Assembly (NCBI GenBank): GCA_036971615.1
Contig: JAYKKR010000006.1
Span: 1,612,001 to 1,676,000 of the forward strand
Direction of reading: 5' to 3'
Length of the DNA: 64,000 nucleotides
Source of the DNA: Amyloporia xantha
Lineage: Eukaryota > Basidiomycota > Agaricomycetes > Polyporales > Adustoporiaceae
Shown here one piece after another: positions 10,500 through 20,512 of this stretch. Made by a program: the position numbers and the translations under genes. The first letter of the stretch is position 1, and each line of letters starts with the position of its first letter. The notes under the pieces were generated by a model, which was given only the letters and a program-made list of their open reading frames with translations, was not told the origin of the DNA and did no database searches.

Positions 10500-11250
10500 T
10501 AGTGTTGTCCCCGAGGCGAGTCCAACTCTAAACTCGACTCGAGAATGATACCGAGTTCTCGAACTCGTTCGGCCGAGCCGAGTCGATGGATCGACTCGGA
10601 AAACTCGACGACTCGCTGACAAATTGTCCTTAACTACTTGCTGATTGGCTGGTTGACACACTTTCCCACTTTTAGTAGCAACAAGTGGCGTGATGGTCCA
10701 GTAAGGTGACACACCGACTGGTACGCAATGTGTCGCATCACTGCGGCACCAGTCGCGATGAATCCGCTTCAGCACTTGAGCCTTGAGGTGTCAGGCAGCC
10801 ACTACGGCATAGTCAATTTTGTTAGCTACATACTGTTCCATTTAGTAGAATATACTTTGGATGTGGTCTATCTCTTGCAAAATATATGGAGAAAGAACAA
10901 GTTCAAGACATTCATCTATTACTTGAGTCCACACAAACTCTGCCAGTGCAGGCTCTGAAGCTCATATATGTAGATATAAATAACCCTGACTTCAGACTAC
11001 ATGGTGCTGTGCTAACACATATGGCGCGCATTACGCAAGGTGCGACATCGAGGGCTAGCGCTAGTCGGTGGACGCAAGTAGTAGCTATGAATAAGCTACG
11101 CAAAGCTGTGAGCTGATTGGCTGGAATGCGCGGCCCGGATTCCTCCCAACTCGCGAGTCAACTCGAAACTCGACCCAAATGAACTCGACATTTCGAGTTA
11201 AACCGAGTTTGACAGCTCGACTCAACTCGACTCAGCTCGTACCAACACTA
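10500..11250. mobile_element. Non-autonomous hAT-type element with 8-bp TSD
   Basis: The 751-bp element begins TAGTGTTG and ends CAACACTA. It is flanked by perfect 8-bp direct repeats CTCCTGGC at 10492-10499 and 11251-11258. Both subterminal regions are dense in CTCGA/ACTCG motifs, as expected of transposase-binding repeats. There is no transposase coding. The 8-bp duplication and TAGTGTTG-like ends point to the hAT superfamily. Confidence 0.9.
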
Positions 11251-11258
11251 CTCCTGGC

Positions 11259-11837
11259 TCCTGCCGCTGTGGCGTCGAATATGCCCGAGCAGCCACACTT
11301 GACGGTACTTCCTGATAATTGGGGGTGGCGGGGTGGCACGCGGCCTTGTATACCAGTGTGCCATCGGGGATTTTCAGTTGTCAGTGCTTTTGCATCTTGC
11401 GATTTTCACATTTTTGATCTGATTATGGGATGGTAAAGCACCTTACGTCGAAGGTGGGCTGTGGTCTAGATAAAGGACAGGTTTTGGCATGTTAGCACTG
11501 AACTTGCTGTTTTCGGATGGTCTGTCGAACTTGAGGGCATGCGTGTAGTATTGAACATGTACAGCTCAATATGTAGGACAGCTGAAACATAGAAGTCTGA
11601 ATTGTATCGTCAAGCATTATTGTGCTGCAATCGCCGGGTCAGTCGCATTTACGGCGCTACATATTATGAGTGGTTATTTGGAACCGGCGGGCGGAGCTGC
11701 CAATATCTACAAGTGAACATAATCATGTTTGCCGTACATAACCGCGGAAGTCCATTTATACACCGGCTTACAGGGGACCTGCATCATTTCCTAGGATTAG
11801 TATACACTTCATTTCCTTTGATCGTCTCATCCAGTCT
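11259..11837. other. Intergenic region downstream of AIP1
   Basis: No gene or repeat recognised. It probably includes the 3' UTR of the minus-strand AIP1 gene. Confidence 0.5.
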
Positions 11838-14496
11838 TCATGCATGGAAAGTAACACTCCAAGTCCTGACACATCCATCAGCACCAGCACTAGCTAGCTT
11901 TCCATCGCCTATCCAGAACACAGCACTAATACCCCCAGGTCCAGCGTTCTTGATCGCGATGTTGCGCATCGGCTTCTGTACGCTCCACACATACACATGC
12001 GTGTCCAGCGAGCCGGATGCACAATGCTGGCCGTCTGCCGTCCATGCCAACGAGTTGATGCGTCCGCTGTGGAAGGACCAGCGAGAAGTGACCGTCTGGC
12101 GACAATGATTAGTTGCTGCTAGGATTGGGAAATGGGTGGTTTGTTACCTTGCGCTCCTTCACGTCGTAGAGAACAATTTTTCCAGACGACTACATGATGG
12201 TCAGGACGAGTCATGGATGCAGAAACGAGGCGAGGCACTCACGTCACCAGAAGCCAAAAGCGACCCGTCGGGTGTGAATGCTAACGCGCTCACGGTGCCT
12301 TTGTTACCCTCCAGCGTAGCCGATTCGGTCAGGGTCTTTCCGTCCCAGCCGTACAGTCGAACTTTCTGGTCCTGTCACAATGCGAATCATTTCAATGAGT
12401 GTTTAATTATCCTGATAAGTCCGACTGAACAAGGTCTTTCATACCTCACCACCGACGGCTACAATTGAGCCTGTAGCAGCCACTGAGCTAGGGGCGAACT
12501 TTGGTTGCAGCTCGAAGACCTTCTGATTTGAACGGATCACCTCGACCCGATTCGCCTCAGCGATGAAGACAGTAGAATCGCCTGCGACGGCAACGTCTTT
12601 CGGCTGAGATGAGGTCGGGCACAAGGCTGGCCTGTGAATAACAATATGTCAACCCTACCGACCGCCGCGACTGTGAAGGCATTTACTAACACGAAGGCCT
12701 TGCCACCGTCAATCTCTCTAACTTGGTCATCGAAACCAACGGAATAGACTTTGCCATCAGAGGCAGAGGCCAGACCTGAAACATTAGCGGTATGACCATC
12801 ACCCTCGAGATGTACATATGCGGAGTCCGAGTGTGAGAGGATCCGTCCATCTGCAGTGCCCGCGAGGAACGTTCCTGGCGCAGAGGAGACCGTGACTGCT
12901 GCAGTGATGGATTTCTGAGGGCCCTATAGACCGCAGGAATGCCGTGTCAGTTGACTGAATGCTAACAGAGGACACCACTATCATACGTATAGGATTCGGG
13001 CAGGCTTGTCGCCCACCCTCTTGTCGAAGATATTCAGATCGCCTGATATCGAGAGTGATACGATGTCATCTCCGCCTGCCCACGTGTTCCCGGCTTGTTG
13101 GTGATTCACACCAGAGCCCAGCGACCAGGTATTAACGGCCTTGCGAGACTCGATGTCCCCTTATGTTAGGTAACGAGTACAGCGGTCAGCAATTGTGTTG
13201 GTACTATTTAAGAACACTCACAGAGCTTCACTGTACAATCAGCAGAAGACGTTGCAAGAGACTTGCTGTCGGGGCTCCAGCTGCACGCCATCTAAAACCT
13301 ACTGTCAGTGGCAAGGCAGTGCAGATAACGATATGAACTAACGATGCTCCCAGAATGCGGGCTATCGGTAATTTCACCAAGTGTCTCGCCAGTCTTGCCG
13401 TCATAAATGAACACCTTCGAGTCCGAGCCTACACTTGCAAAGTGATCTCCAGAAGGAGCATATCGGACATCTTGCACGAACTTCGTATGCGTCTTGATGG
13501 TCTGCACGAAGTCTCAGACAGGATCTTACAACAAAGCAGGCCGTGCGACTATCACCTTTTCGTATTTGTACGGTGCCCCTGTGCGGCGTAAGTATATCGA
13601 AGACACGCGAGACTAACGACCGCAGACCTTGATGAAAGACAATCGACGCATCATCCGCAGCTGTGGCTGCACGGAACGGCCTCTGATGCCGAATAGAGAC
13701 AGCATTGATAATCTGAAAGTACAAGCACCATGAGGGGAGAATGAATCAAAATACGACAATATCACAAGCCTTGGAATGACCGATGATCTCTCCCGTTGAC
13801 GATCCGGTATCCATCATGAAGGCATGCCCGAATCTTTGTAATTTCAGCAGGACCCCTCCCTATAAGCAATAGACATACTTGTCCCTTCCATCCCCGACCG
13901 CAATTATCCGCTTGCTCTCTCCGTCCCATTCGAGGTCCTTCCTTCACACAGAGCATCGGAAACTCTGAGGTCAGCCACTGGAAAGGTTGAGTTGCGTAGT
14001 TCCACATACACACGGCCAGAAATAACCCTGTATTCCCCCTTCAAAGTTTGATCTTCACCGACTATGTCCCAGACACGCACTGTCCGCCGAGTAATTGAAG
14101 ACAAGAATTAGGCCAGCCTCATGAGACACGCACCAGTACCCGTTATATCTGCAGACGCGCAATAGTAGCCTGATGGCGAGATACGCGCAACTGTGGTGTT
14201 CTGGACATGTCCAGCGTAGGTTGTCGTAGCCGCAGGGTTCTACGATAACGCCAGTGTTTAGATCAACATCACTACAACCGTACGCGGCAGTGCGCCTGTA
14301 CCTTCAGATCCCGAATCTAATGGAAGTATATAAGCCATTAAACACAAGTAACGCGCAACACATAAGATCTGGCACTGACCACAACGGTCCTGCCATTAGT
14401 ATAAACGACTTTGTCGCCGTTCGAAGCGAGTTTTGTCGACTCTCCGCGCGCGGTCGCAGGATTACAGGGATATAGATCACCTTTCTTGAAGGACAT
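11838..14496 (-). CDS. AIP1: Actin-interacting protein 1 (WD40)
   Basis: Homologue of Aip1/WDR1, which works with cofilin to disassemble and cap actin filaments in the cytoplasm. The minus-strand gene has many short introns. It starts at 14496 with MSFKKGDLYPCNPATARGES and ends ...CVRTWSVTFHA at 11838. WD repeats can be followed along the exons: VQNTTVARISPSGYYCASAD with RVWDIVGEDQTLKGEY, VINAVSIRHQRPFRAATAAD, TIKTHTKFVQDVRYAPSG with KVFIYDGKTGETLGEI, TVKLWDIESRKAVNTW, then the second propeller with SSQPKDVAVAGD, VAVGGEDQKVRLYGW, LASGDSSGKIVLYDV and CASGSLDTHVYVWSV. This linear order is that of the two seven-bladed propellers of Aip1. Exon edges were followed by eye, so small errors are possible. 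Confidence 0.93.
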
Positions 14497-14932
14497 GTTA
14501 GCGGGATTCCAGAAATCGTGCAGTGTCTCTCCAAAAGCTCTCTTTCCGAGTAATAGAGGTAATAAACGTCGATAAGTGGACTGTCTTAGCCTGTCTCCAA
14601 GAGTACTCGGTATGTTACTGCGGTGCTATAGATGAATCCCGATTTGGTGGAATAGTAGAGAACGGTCACGTGAGAGCGCGTTTGGCGTCGCGACTTCGCA
14701 ACCCTGGCCACTGGCTCAGTTGTCCTCATGAGTGCCATACTTTCTGGCTGTGCAGAGACCAGCATCTCCCAAGAAAGCTACCCATGCGACAAATGCTGTA
14801 AATATAATCTGGTCATTCATGAGACTCAAGTAAATGTAATGTACATCCGTACAGCAGAGCGCAGATACATATCCAACAAATTAGTCGTGGTGTAAATTCG
14901 GATCGTTAGTTAGCATTCTGATCCTCGAGTTC

Positions 14933-16410
14933 TCAATCATCAGCAAGCTTTTCCTCGGCATCGTAGTTCTTGAATGGATCCTTCCTAAGCGCCTCTGCCT
15001 CGGTGAACCCAGGTCCGTCTCTCCGGGGTCCGATTGCCTTCTCTTTCATGACCGTCGCGGGAGCAGTGCTTGTGGACGAGGATGGTGTCGCAGGCTGCAA
15101 AGACAAACGAGATATGAGGATAAAAGAAGCAGCGATGTCAGATACGTTATTTACCTCTTCGTCACGATAGGGCGTGAAAGTCGGTGTGGATGGCACTGTT
15201 GGCGACTTCTCTGCGACGTCCTCATCACGAAATATCACAATAGAGCTTTTCGCCTTCTCCTTCTTCGGAGCAGGTACAGGTGGAGGCGGCATCTCCGGTA
15301 CTTCATCCGTCGTACCGGGTTCCGGATCTCTGTAGACGGCAATTCTGGAACTCGACGCGGCAGGGGCAGCCCTCGTGCGCCCTGTCTGCCGCAACGTAGT
15401 GCCTGCTGCCTTCTTCACTTCGGGTATGTTTTCCTTGATGCGAGACTTGCGAGTGCCAAGTTCCGGCCACGGCGTCGTCGACGCGGCCGGATCGTTCTCC
15501 GCCTCTGCTGCACCGGAGCCTGAAGGATCAACGAAGATTTGCATGCGTGCATTCGGACGAGGCCCCGGTGCCGAGGGTGCTCCGAAGACGTCCTGAGGAG
15601 GAGCAGTCCGCGTCGAGCCGGAACGCGACGAACGCGTGCGACTTGCTGACGATGTAGAGGATGCTTCGGCGAGTATGCCTCTACGAGATCCTGAAGTAGA
15701 GGACGTGGTGGTCGGTTCGGAGGGCGTAGTTGGAGAGTTGATGGAGGACATCATGCGTTTCTGGAAGTCGCGGTGTTTGGTCTGCAGTCGCTCGACAGGA
15801 ACAGCCTTCCTTGCGATACCGAGGAGGTATGCTTCGTCGGCCTCCGTCCGTCTACCTCGCGTTCAACACGATATCATAGAGGGCTTTTGGGTGCCACTCA
15901 CCTCCCCGCCCGTTCCAGCACGGTCGCGTATTCCTCATATAACAGCGCGTGGCTCGTCCCGATCTCGTTTACCATACAGAACTTAAAGACGACGGCAGGC
16001 TTCTCGACATAGCTCGCATACAGCACCCATAGCTTGAGGTATCGCATGTCGCTGCGCCACTTTCCATCCCGATCATCCTTCAACACACGCGTCGCCTCCT
16101 CCAGCAGCTCGAGCAGTCCAGATTCCGCGCTGTGGCCTTGTGGGTAGTTCTCCACGGTCCAGTACACGAATCGGCAGTAGGCTTCGAGCGGGTCGTCATC
16201 CTCGTCCTCCAAGGCGACCTCAACATTGATACGGTGGCGATTCCGGGCAGAGGCGAGGCGACTTTCGCGCTGTGCGTGCGGGGTAGTTAGGATCGCGGAG
16301 AGAGCTGTTACGCGACGACCGGAGGCGAGAGGCTGGATGTTCTCCTTGGCGGCTTCAAGTACATCGCAATCGATAATAGGTGGTTCAGTTTCGTCAAATA
16401 CGTCTGTCAT
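14933..16410 (-). CDS. MAD3: Mad3/BubR1-type spindle checkpoint protein
   Basis: Component of the mitotic checkpoint complex that inhibits APC/C-Cdc20 until kinetochores are attached. Exon 1 (16410-15902) carries a KEN box at residues 22-24 (AAKENIQ) and the Mad3/BUB1 TPR region (PLEAYCRFVYWTVENYPQG ... ALLYEEYATVLERAG). Exon 2 begins at 15851 (RTEADEAYLLGIARKAVPVE). A 60-nt GTAAAT...TTTGCAG segment (15154-15095) is probably an intron although it stays open. The C-terminal half is a disordered Ser/Thr/Pro-rich tail with a second KEN (RIKENIPE) and several ABBA-like motifs (MQIFVD, IAVYRD, IVIFRD, FTPYRD). There is no kinase domain, so this is Mad3 rather than Bub1. Confidence 0.93.
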
Positions 16411-17275
16411 CCTGCGCGACTTGTAGTGGAACGTTCAAGACAAAGGCGCAACAGTGGCCGAACAGGAAACTGGGTAAATTCTAGAAAGGTACTGTTGGAT
16501 TGACAATTTATTTTGGTAAACGGTCAAATAATTATCTAAAGTTATCCCACGCAACCTTAAACGAAACATCCATCTAATCCGTCTGATGCAATTGAACATT
16601 CTTTCTCATTCCTTTGCTAGAGAGAAACCCCAAATCACTTGTCCTACTATTACGTCGAGTAACTTGGTCGACGACGCATGTACAGTCGAATGGAATAGGA
16701 CCTCGCGTATGTGCTTACACTAGCAGGGTTATGCAGGGTTAAGTATGCCGACAAAATGGGCGCTTCCGACTTTGCAATTACCCCGCACAATTCGATCATT
16801 TCCCTCAGTCTGCAACATCCGACAATCCTCAGGCCTGAGGCCTCCTTCCTCCTGTTGACTCTCACAAGACTCGTATGCCAGGTCGTCGCTCTCCTCGGCT
16901 CCATCGATGAGGGATTTCAATTTAATTTGTACCACCCCACTCAATTGGACGACTATTGTGGGCTCCCTTTGCCGAAAATGCAATCCTCGCGTTTGTCTTT
17001 CAGGTACCGACCCTACGGTCACTGGGATTCCGTAACAGCTGAGCGACAGATCTCGTGGTAAGCTTGTGTTAGTCTCGGATACTTGTACGGCTTCACGGCT
17101 TCACTCTGGTGGATCAGACTGGTCCCATGAGGTCTTCTGACGCTGGAGCTGCCACCACTTTTGGGAAAGAGTAAACGGCTCACATGCTAATTATATGTCT
17201 GGTGCCGACGTGACTTACATGAAGGCGCCGCGTATCAGTGAAATGGAGAAGATGTTAACCAGAGTCCTGTCAAGC
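16411..17275. other. Intergenic region between MAD3 and the MFS permease
   Basis: Divergent promoter space. The open frames here show no domain. No repeat was recognised. Confidence 0.5.
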
Positions 17276-17283
17276 ATTTATAG
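17276..17283 (+). promoter_or_regulatory. TATA-like box of the MFS permease
   Basis: ATTTATAG lies about 82 nt before the ATG at 17365. It is only about 30 nt before the ATG at 17314, which would fall almost on the expected transcription start. This favours 17365 as the translation start. Confidence 0.45.
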
Positions 17284-17364
17284 GTCGGGATTCAACTGTC
17301 TACGCCCCCGTGGATGCATCACTACACGCTCCTCACTTCCTCTTCGTCCCCCCCTGAGCCTCTA

Positions 17365-19598
17365 ATGACGTCCACGGAAGAGGAGAAAGCGATAGCAGAA
17401 GACGAGAAAGCTACACGGATTGATGAGGTCGAAAACATCTCACGAGTCCCTGTCCCTGTGGAGCCCTCGCCCAAGGAGAGGAGACTGGTGAGGAAGCTGG
17501 ACGTCCGTATTATGCCTATTGCATGCATTCTCTACCTCTTCGCATGTGAGCTTGTCCAAGTCATACGAACCATGTGGCTGTTCTCATCGTCAAAATGTAA
17601 GATCTGGATAGGTCTAATCTGGGGAACGCCCGCTTGCAAGGATTGCCACAAGATGTTCTTCACGGGGATCCGACCGGGGAACTGTACGGTTGGGTGAATT
17701 CTGTGTTTTTCATCTCCTATGTGCGTACCTAATGGTATGGTGTGTGGTCGAGATCTCCCTGACGTCCCGCAGATAATATTTCAAATCCCCGCCACCATCC
17801 TTTCCAAGCTGTTCCCCCCTCGTATCTGGATCGGCTGCTTCGCAGTCGGATGGGGTATCTGTTCGACATTGGCGGTGAGCATTAGAGTTCTCTCACATCA
17901 CGCCTATAAGTGATATTCGCCCTCAGGCTTCAGCCTTCAACTTCGCAGGGCTCATGGTTTCACGGTTCGGTCTCGGATTTTTTGAGGCTGGCTTTGGACC
18001 TGGAATACCCCTCTACATGTGTACGTTAGCTACTGCCATGATCTTTCCTTTCGTCGTGGAATTCAATCCGACTCTATACCACACAGCACTTTACTATACG
18101 AAGGAAGAAATGGGAATGCGCATGGCCTACTGGTTCGGTTTCGCCGCTGTTGCGGGCGCGTTCGGTGGCCTGATCGCGTTCGGTGTGCAACACGTGCACG
18201 CATCGATTGAGAACTGGCGGCTGCTATTTCTTATTGAGGGTGCACCGACAATTGTACTTGGAATCCTATCGATGTATCTGCTACCGAACCGGCCGGAAGA
18301 GACGTCCTATCTTACGGAATCGGAGCGGCAGTTGGCCATCGAAAGAATGAATAGAGGTCTGTCGGGAGATATTGGCAGAGTATTGAATAAAAGTGGGTGC
18401 AAACTTATCCAATCTGGTTGTGACCGTAGGTTTAATCTTGTCGATTTCATACTAGAGCATATAATTGCCGCGTTCAGGGATTGGCGAGTAAGTATGACGT
18501 TGTTCAAGCTCTTGTACTGTTTTCGACTCCTTTGTAGATTTACGCCGCGGGAATCCTCTATTTTGGATCCAATTGTGCCCTTGCATCGATATCTGCCTTC
18601 TTGCCCACCATCATTGCTACGTTTGGTTACAGTGAGTTTTATCGGACATCCCGATCTCTCTATTCTCACGTTGGTTCTCTCAGCGGACGCACTTGCGCAA
18701 TTACTGACCGTGCCACCCTACGCCGTGGCAGCTATATTCTTATGCATGAATTCCTATGTTTCAGATAGGCTGCAGAGTCGCGGTCCATTTGTCGCTGCCG
18801 TCAGTGCACTTGCTGGACTAGGCTACGTGTATGTTTGTATTCTATCACATCTGTCCATGATCCTGACCTCTACAACCACAGCTTACTCCTTGCCGTTCCC
18901 AGCAATGTGCACGTGCGGTACTTCGCAACGTTCTGTATTACCAGTGGAACCTATACGACAATTGGCATCGTCATTGCCTGGTGTACGTATCTACGGTTGT
19001 CTGAACGGCATTGTCTCTGAACCAGCTGCAGTTGCACATAATCTGGGCTCTGAGACCAAGAAGGCAACTGGCATTCCGATGTACATGGCCATCGGACAAT
19101 GCGGAAGTGTCTTAGGGTCAAAGATCTACCCATCCACCGAGGGTCCACACTATATGTACGTCAGAGCCAACATCATGTCTCCAATTTGCATTGTGCTGAA
19201 CTTATCGATGGTTCATGCGGAATCAGAAAGGGTTTCTCAGGTGAAATGACGTTTCCATTTTTACATAACGAGGGCATCTGTTAATGCATCACTTGCATTC
19301 CAAGTGACGTGTGGGTTGTTATTTGTGTCCGCACTCACTGCGGTCATCCTCTCGGTTTGTCCTCTATCACCTATTTCCGTGCACCTGATCCACAGCTCCC
19401 CACTGATGCCATAGATTTCGTATCGCATGGAAAACAGGCGCAGAGACAAACTATACGGCCGGCCTGATCTAGACGCGACTGTCGACACATCGGAGTTGGC
19501 AGACAATGTAAGATGACTGTCTTCTGTCTTCTGATATGTCTGGACTAGACAATTGATCCCCTTAATCTCAGGCGGCGGACTTCCGATATGTACCCTGA
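17365..19598 (+). CDS. MFS permease, DAL5/allantoate-like anion:cation symporter
   Basis: Plasma-membrane transporter of the fungal ACS group (Dal5, Tna1 and related), which import organic anions such as allantoate or nicotinate; the substrate here is unknown. The cytosolic start (MTSTEEEKAIAEDEK) is followed by ERRLVRKLDVRIMPIACILY, then after an intron LDRSNLGNARLQGLPQDV, the usual ACS signature. Further segments are GDPTGELYGWVNSVFFISY, IIFQIPATILSKLFPPRIW, MVSRFGLGFFEAGFGPGIPL, YYTKEEMGMRMAYWFGFAA, ENWRLLFLIEGAPTIVLG, DALAQLLTVPPYAVAAIF, and ETKKATGIPMYMAIGQCGSV. The end is spliced: ASVNASLAFQVTCGLLFV, then ISYRMENRRRDKLYGRPDLD, then ADFRYVP with the stop at 19596-19598. About nine introns are present. 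Confidence 0.9.
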
Positions 19599-19846
19599 AG
19601 TTTAGATGATCAGCACTACCATCTTGTACTATTATCACTGTTACAATGCAATTGTTTTGGTAGTGTTCGTGAGGACCGTCGATCTCGACGACGACTTGCA
19701 TCAAGTTGGCTATACAACAATGAATAATGACCGGATGTCAAGGAAACAAAGATTAGGGTAGTCATCCAAACATGATATGGGTGCATTGTGAAAGATTCAG
19801 CGTGGAAGGACATGATATATGTACAGTCGGAGCAGCCACCCATGCT

Positions 19847-20343
19847 AGGACCCCGGCGAATCCCCCAAGAGCCTCGATCCCAAATCGTCCTTCGTTCGGA
19901 CCTCGCCCGACGCCCAATTCGGACTTTGGGCACATAACCTCGCGGCAAAAGGCCTAATTTCGGCCCCAAATGGGATCGAACCTCTTAAAATCGCTCAAGC
20001 CTCGCAAAAAGGCCGATCTGTTCATTGGGTGGTGCTGGAATTGTTCAGCGCCGTCTGCACACCATCTGGATCACGGAAGAGCATTCGGCAGGGGACCGAA
20101 GAGGCGTCTGAGGAGATGCCCGTCGGCTTGACCGGCCTGTCCATTTCCGCGCCAGGACTGGCCGGATTTCGGCCCTGATAGGATCGGACATGCGGGCTGA
20201 GAGGTACATTTCGGACCGTTATGGCACCGAACATTTCGGCCTACGCCCCCCAAATTCGGCCTTTTGGATCGAACATTTTCGAAATTTTGGCCGATTTTCG
20301 GACCAAATGGGATCGAGGCTCTTGGGGGATTCGCCGGGGTCCT
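19847..20343. mobile_element. TIR element with 8-bp TSD (hAT-like MITE)
   Basis: The 497-bp element has perfect inverted ends of about 35 bp starting AGGACCCCGGCGAATCCCCC. It is flanked by 8-bp direct repeats CCCATGCT at 19839-19846 and 20344-20351. The interior repeats TTTCGGCC-type motifs in both orientations. It carries no coding sequence. Its right end is about 170 bp from the ATG of the next gene. Confidence 0.9.
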
Positions 20344-20512
20344 CCCATGCTGTTGTTCTCCCAGATCGATTACATAAGCCGACTTTTTTCCCCCTTCACT
20401 TTGCGGCGCGCTACCTGCGCGACCTGCAACTGCACGATTCTCCTTTCATACCCTCGACATCGTGGTCGACGGAGGATATACCCACTCGGAAGGTTCAGGT
20501 CACCCAATCACG

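Noticed and set aside
10113..10775. 220-codon minus-strand open frame
   Set aside because: It runs from NAC beta 3' flank into the hAT-type element, shows no domain, and is explained by chance openness and repeats.
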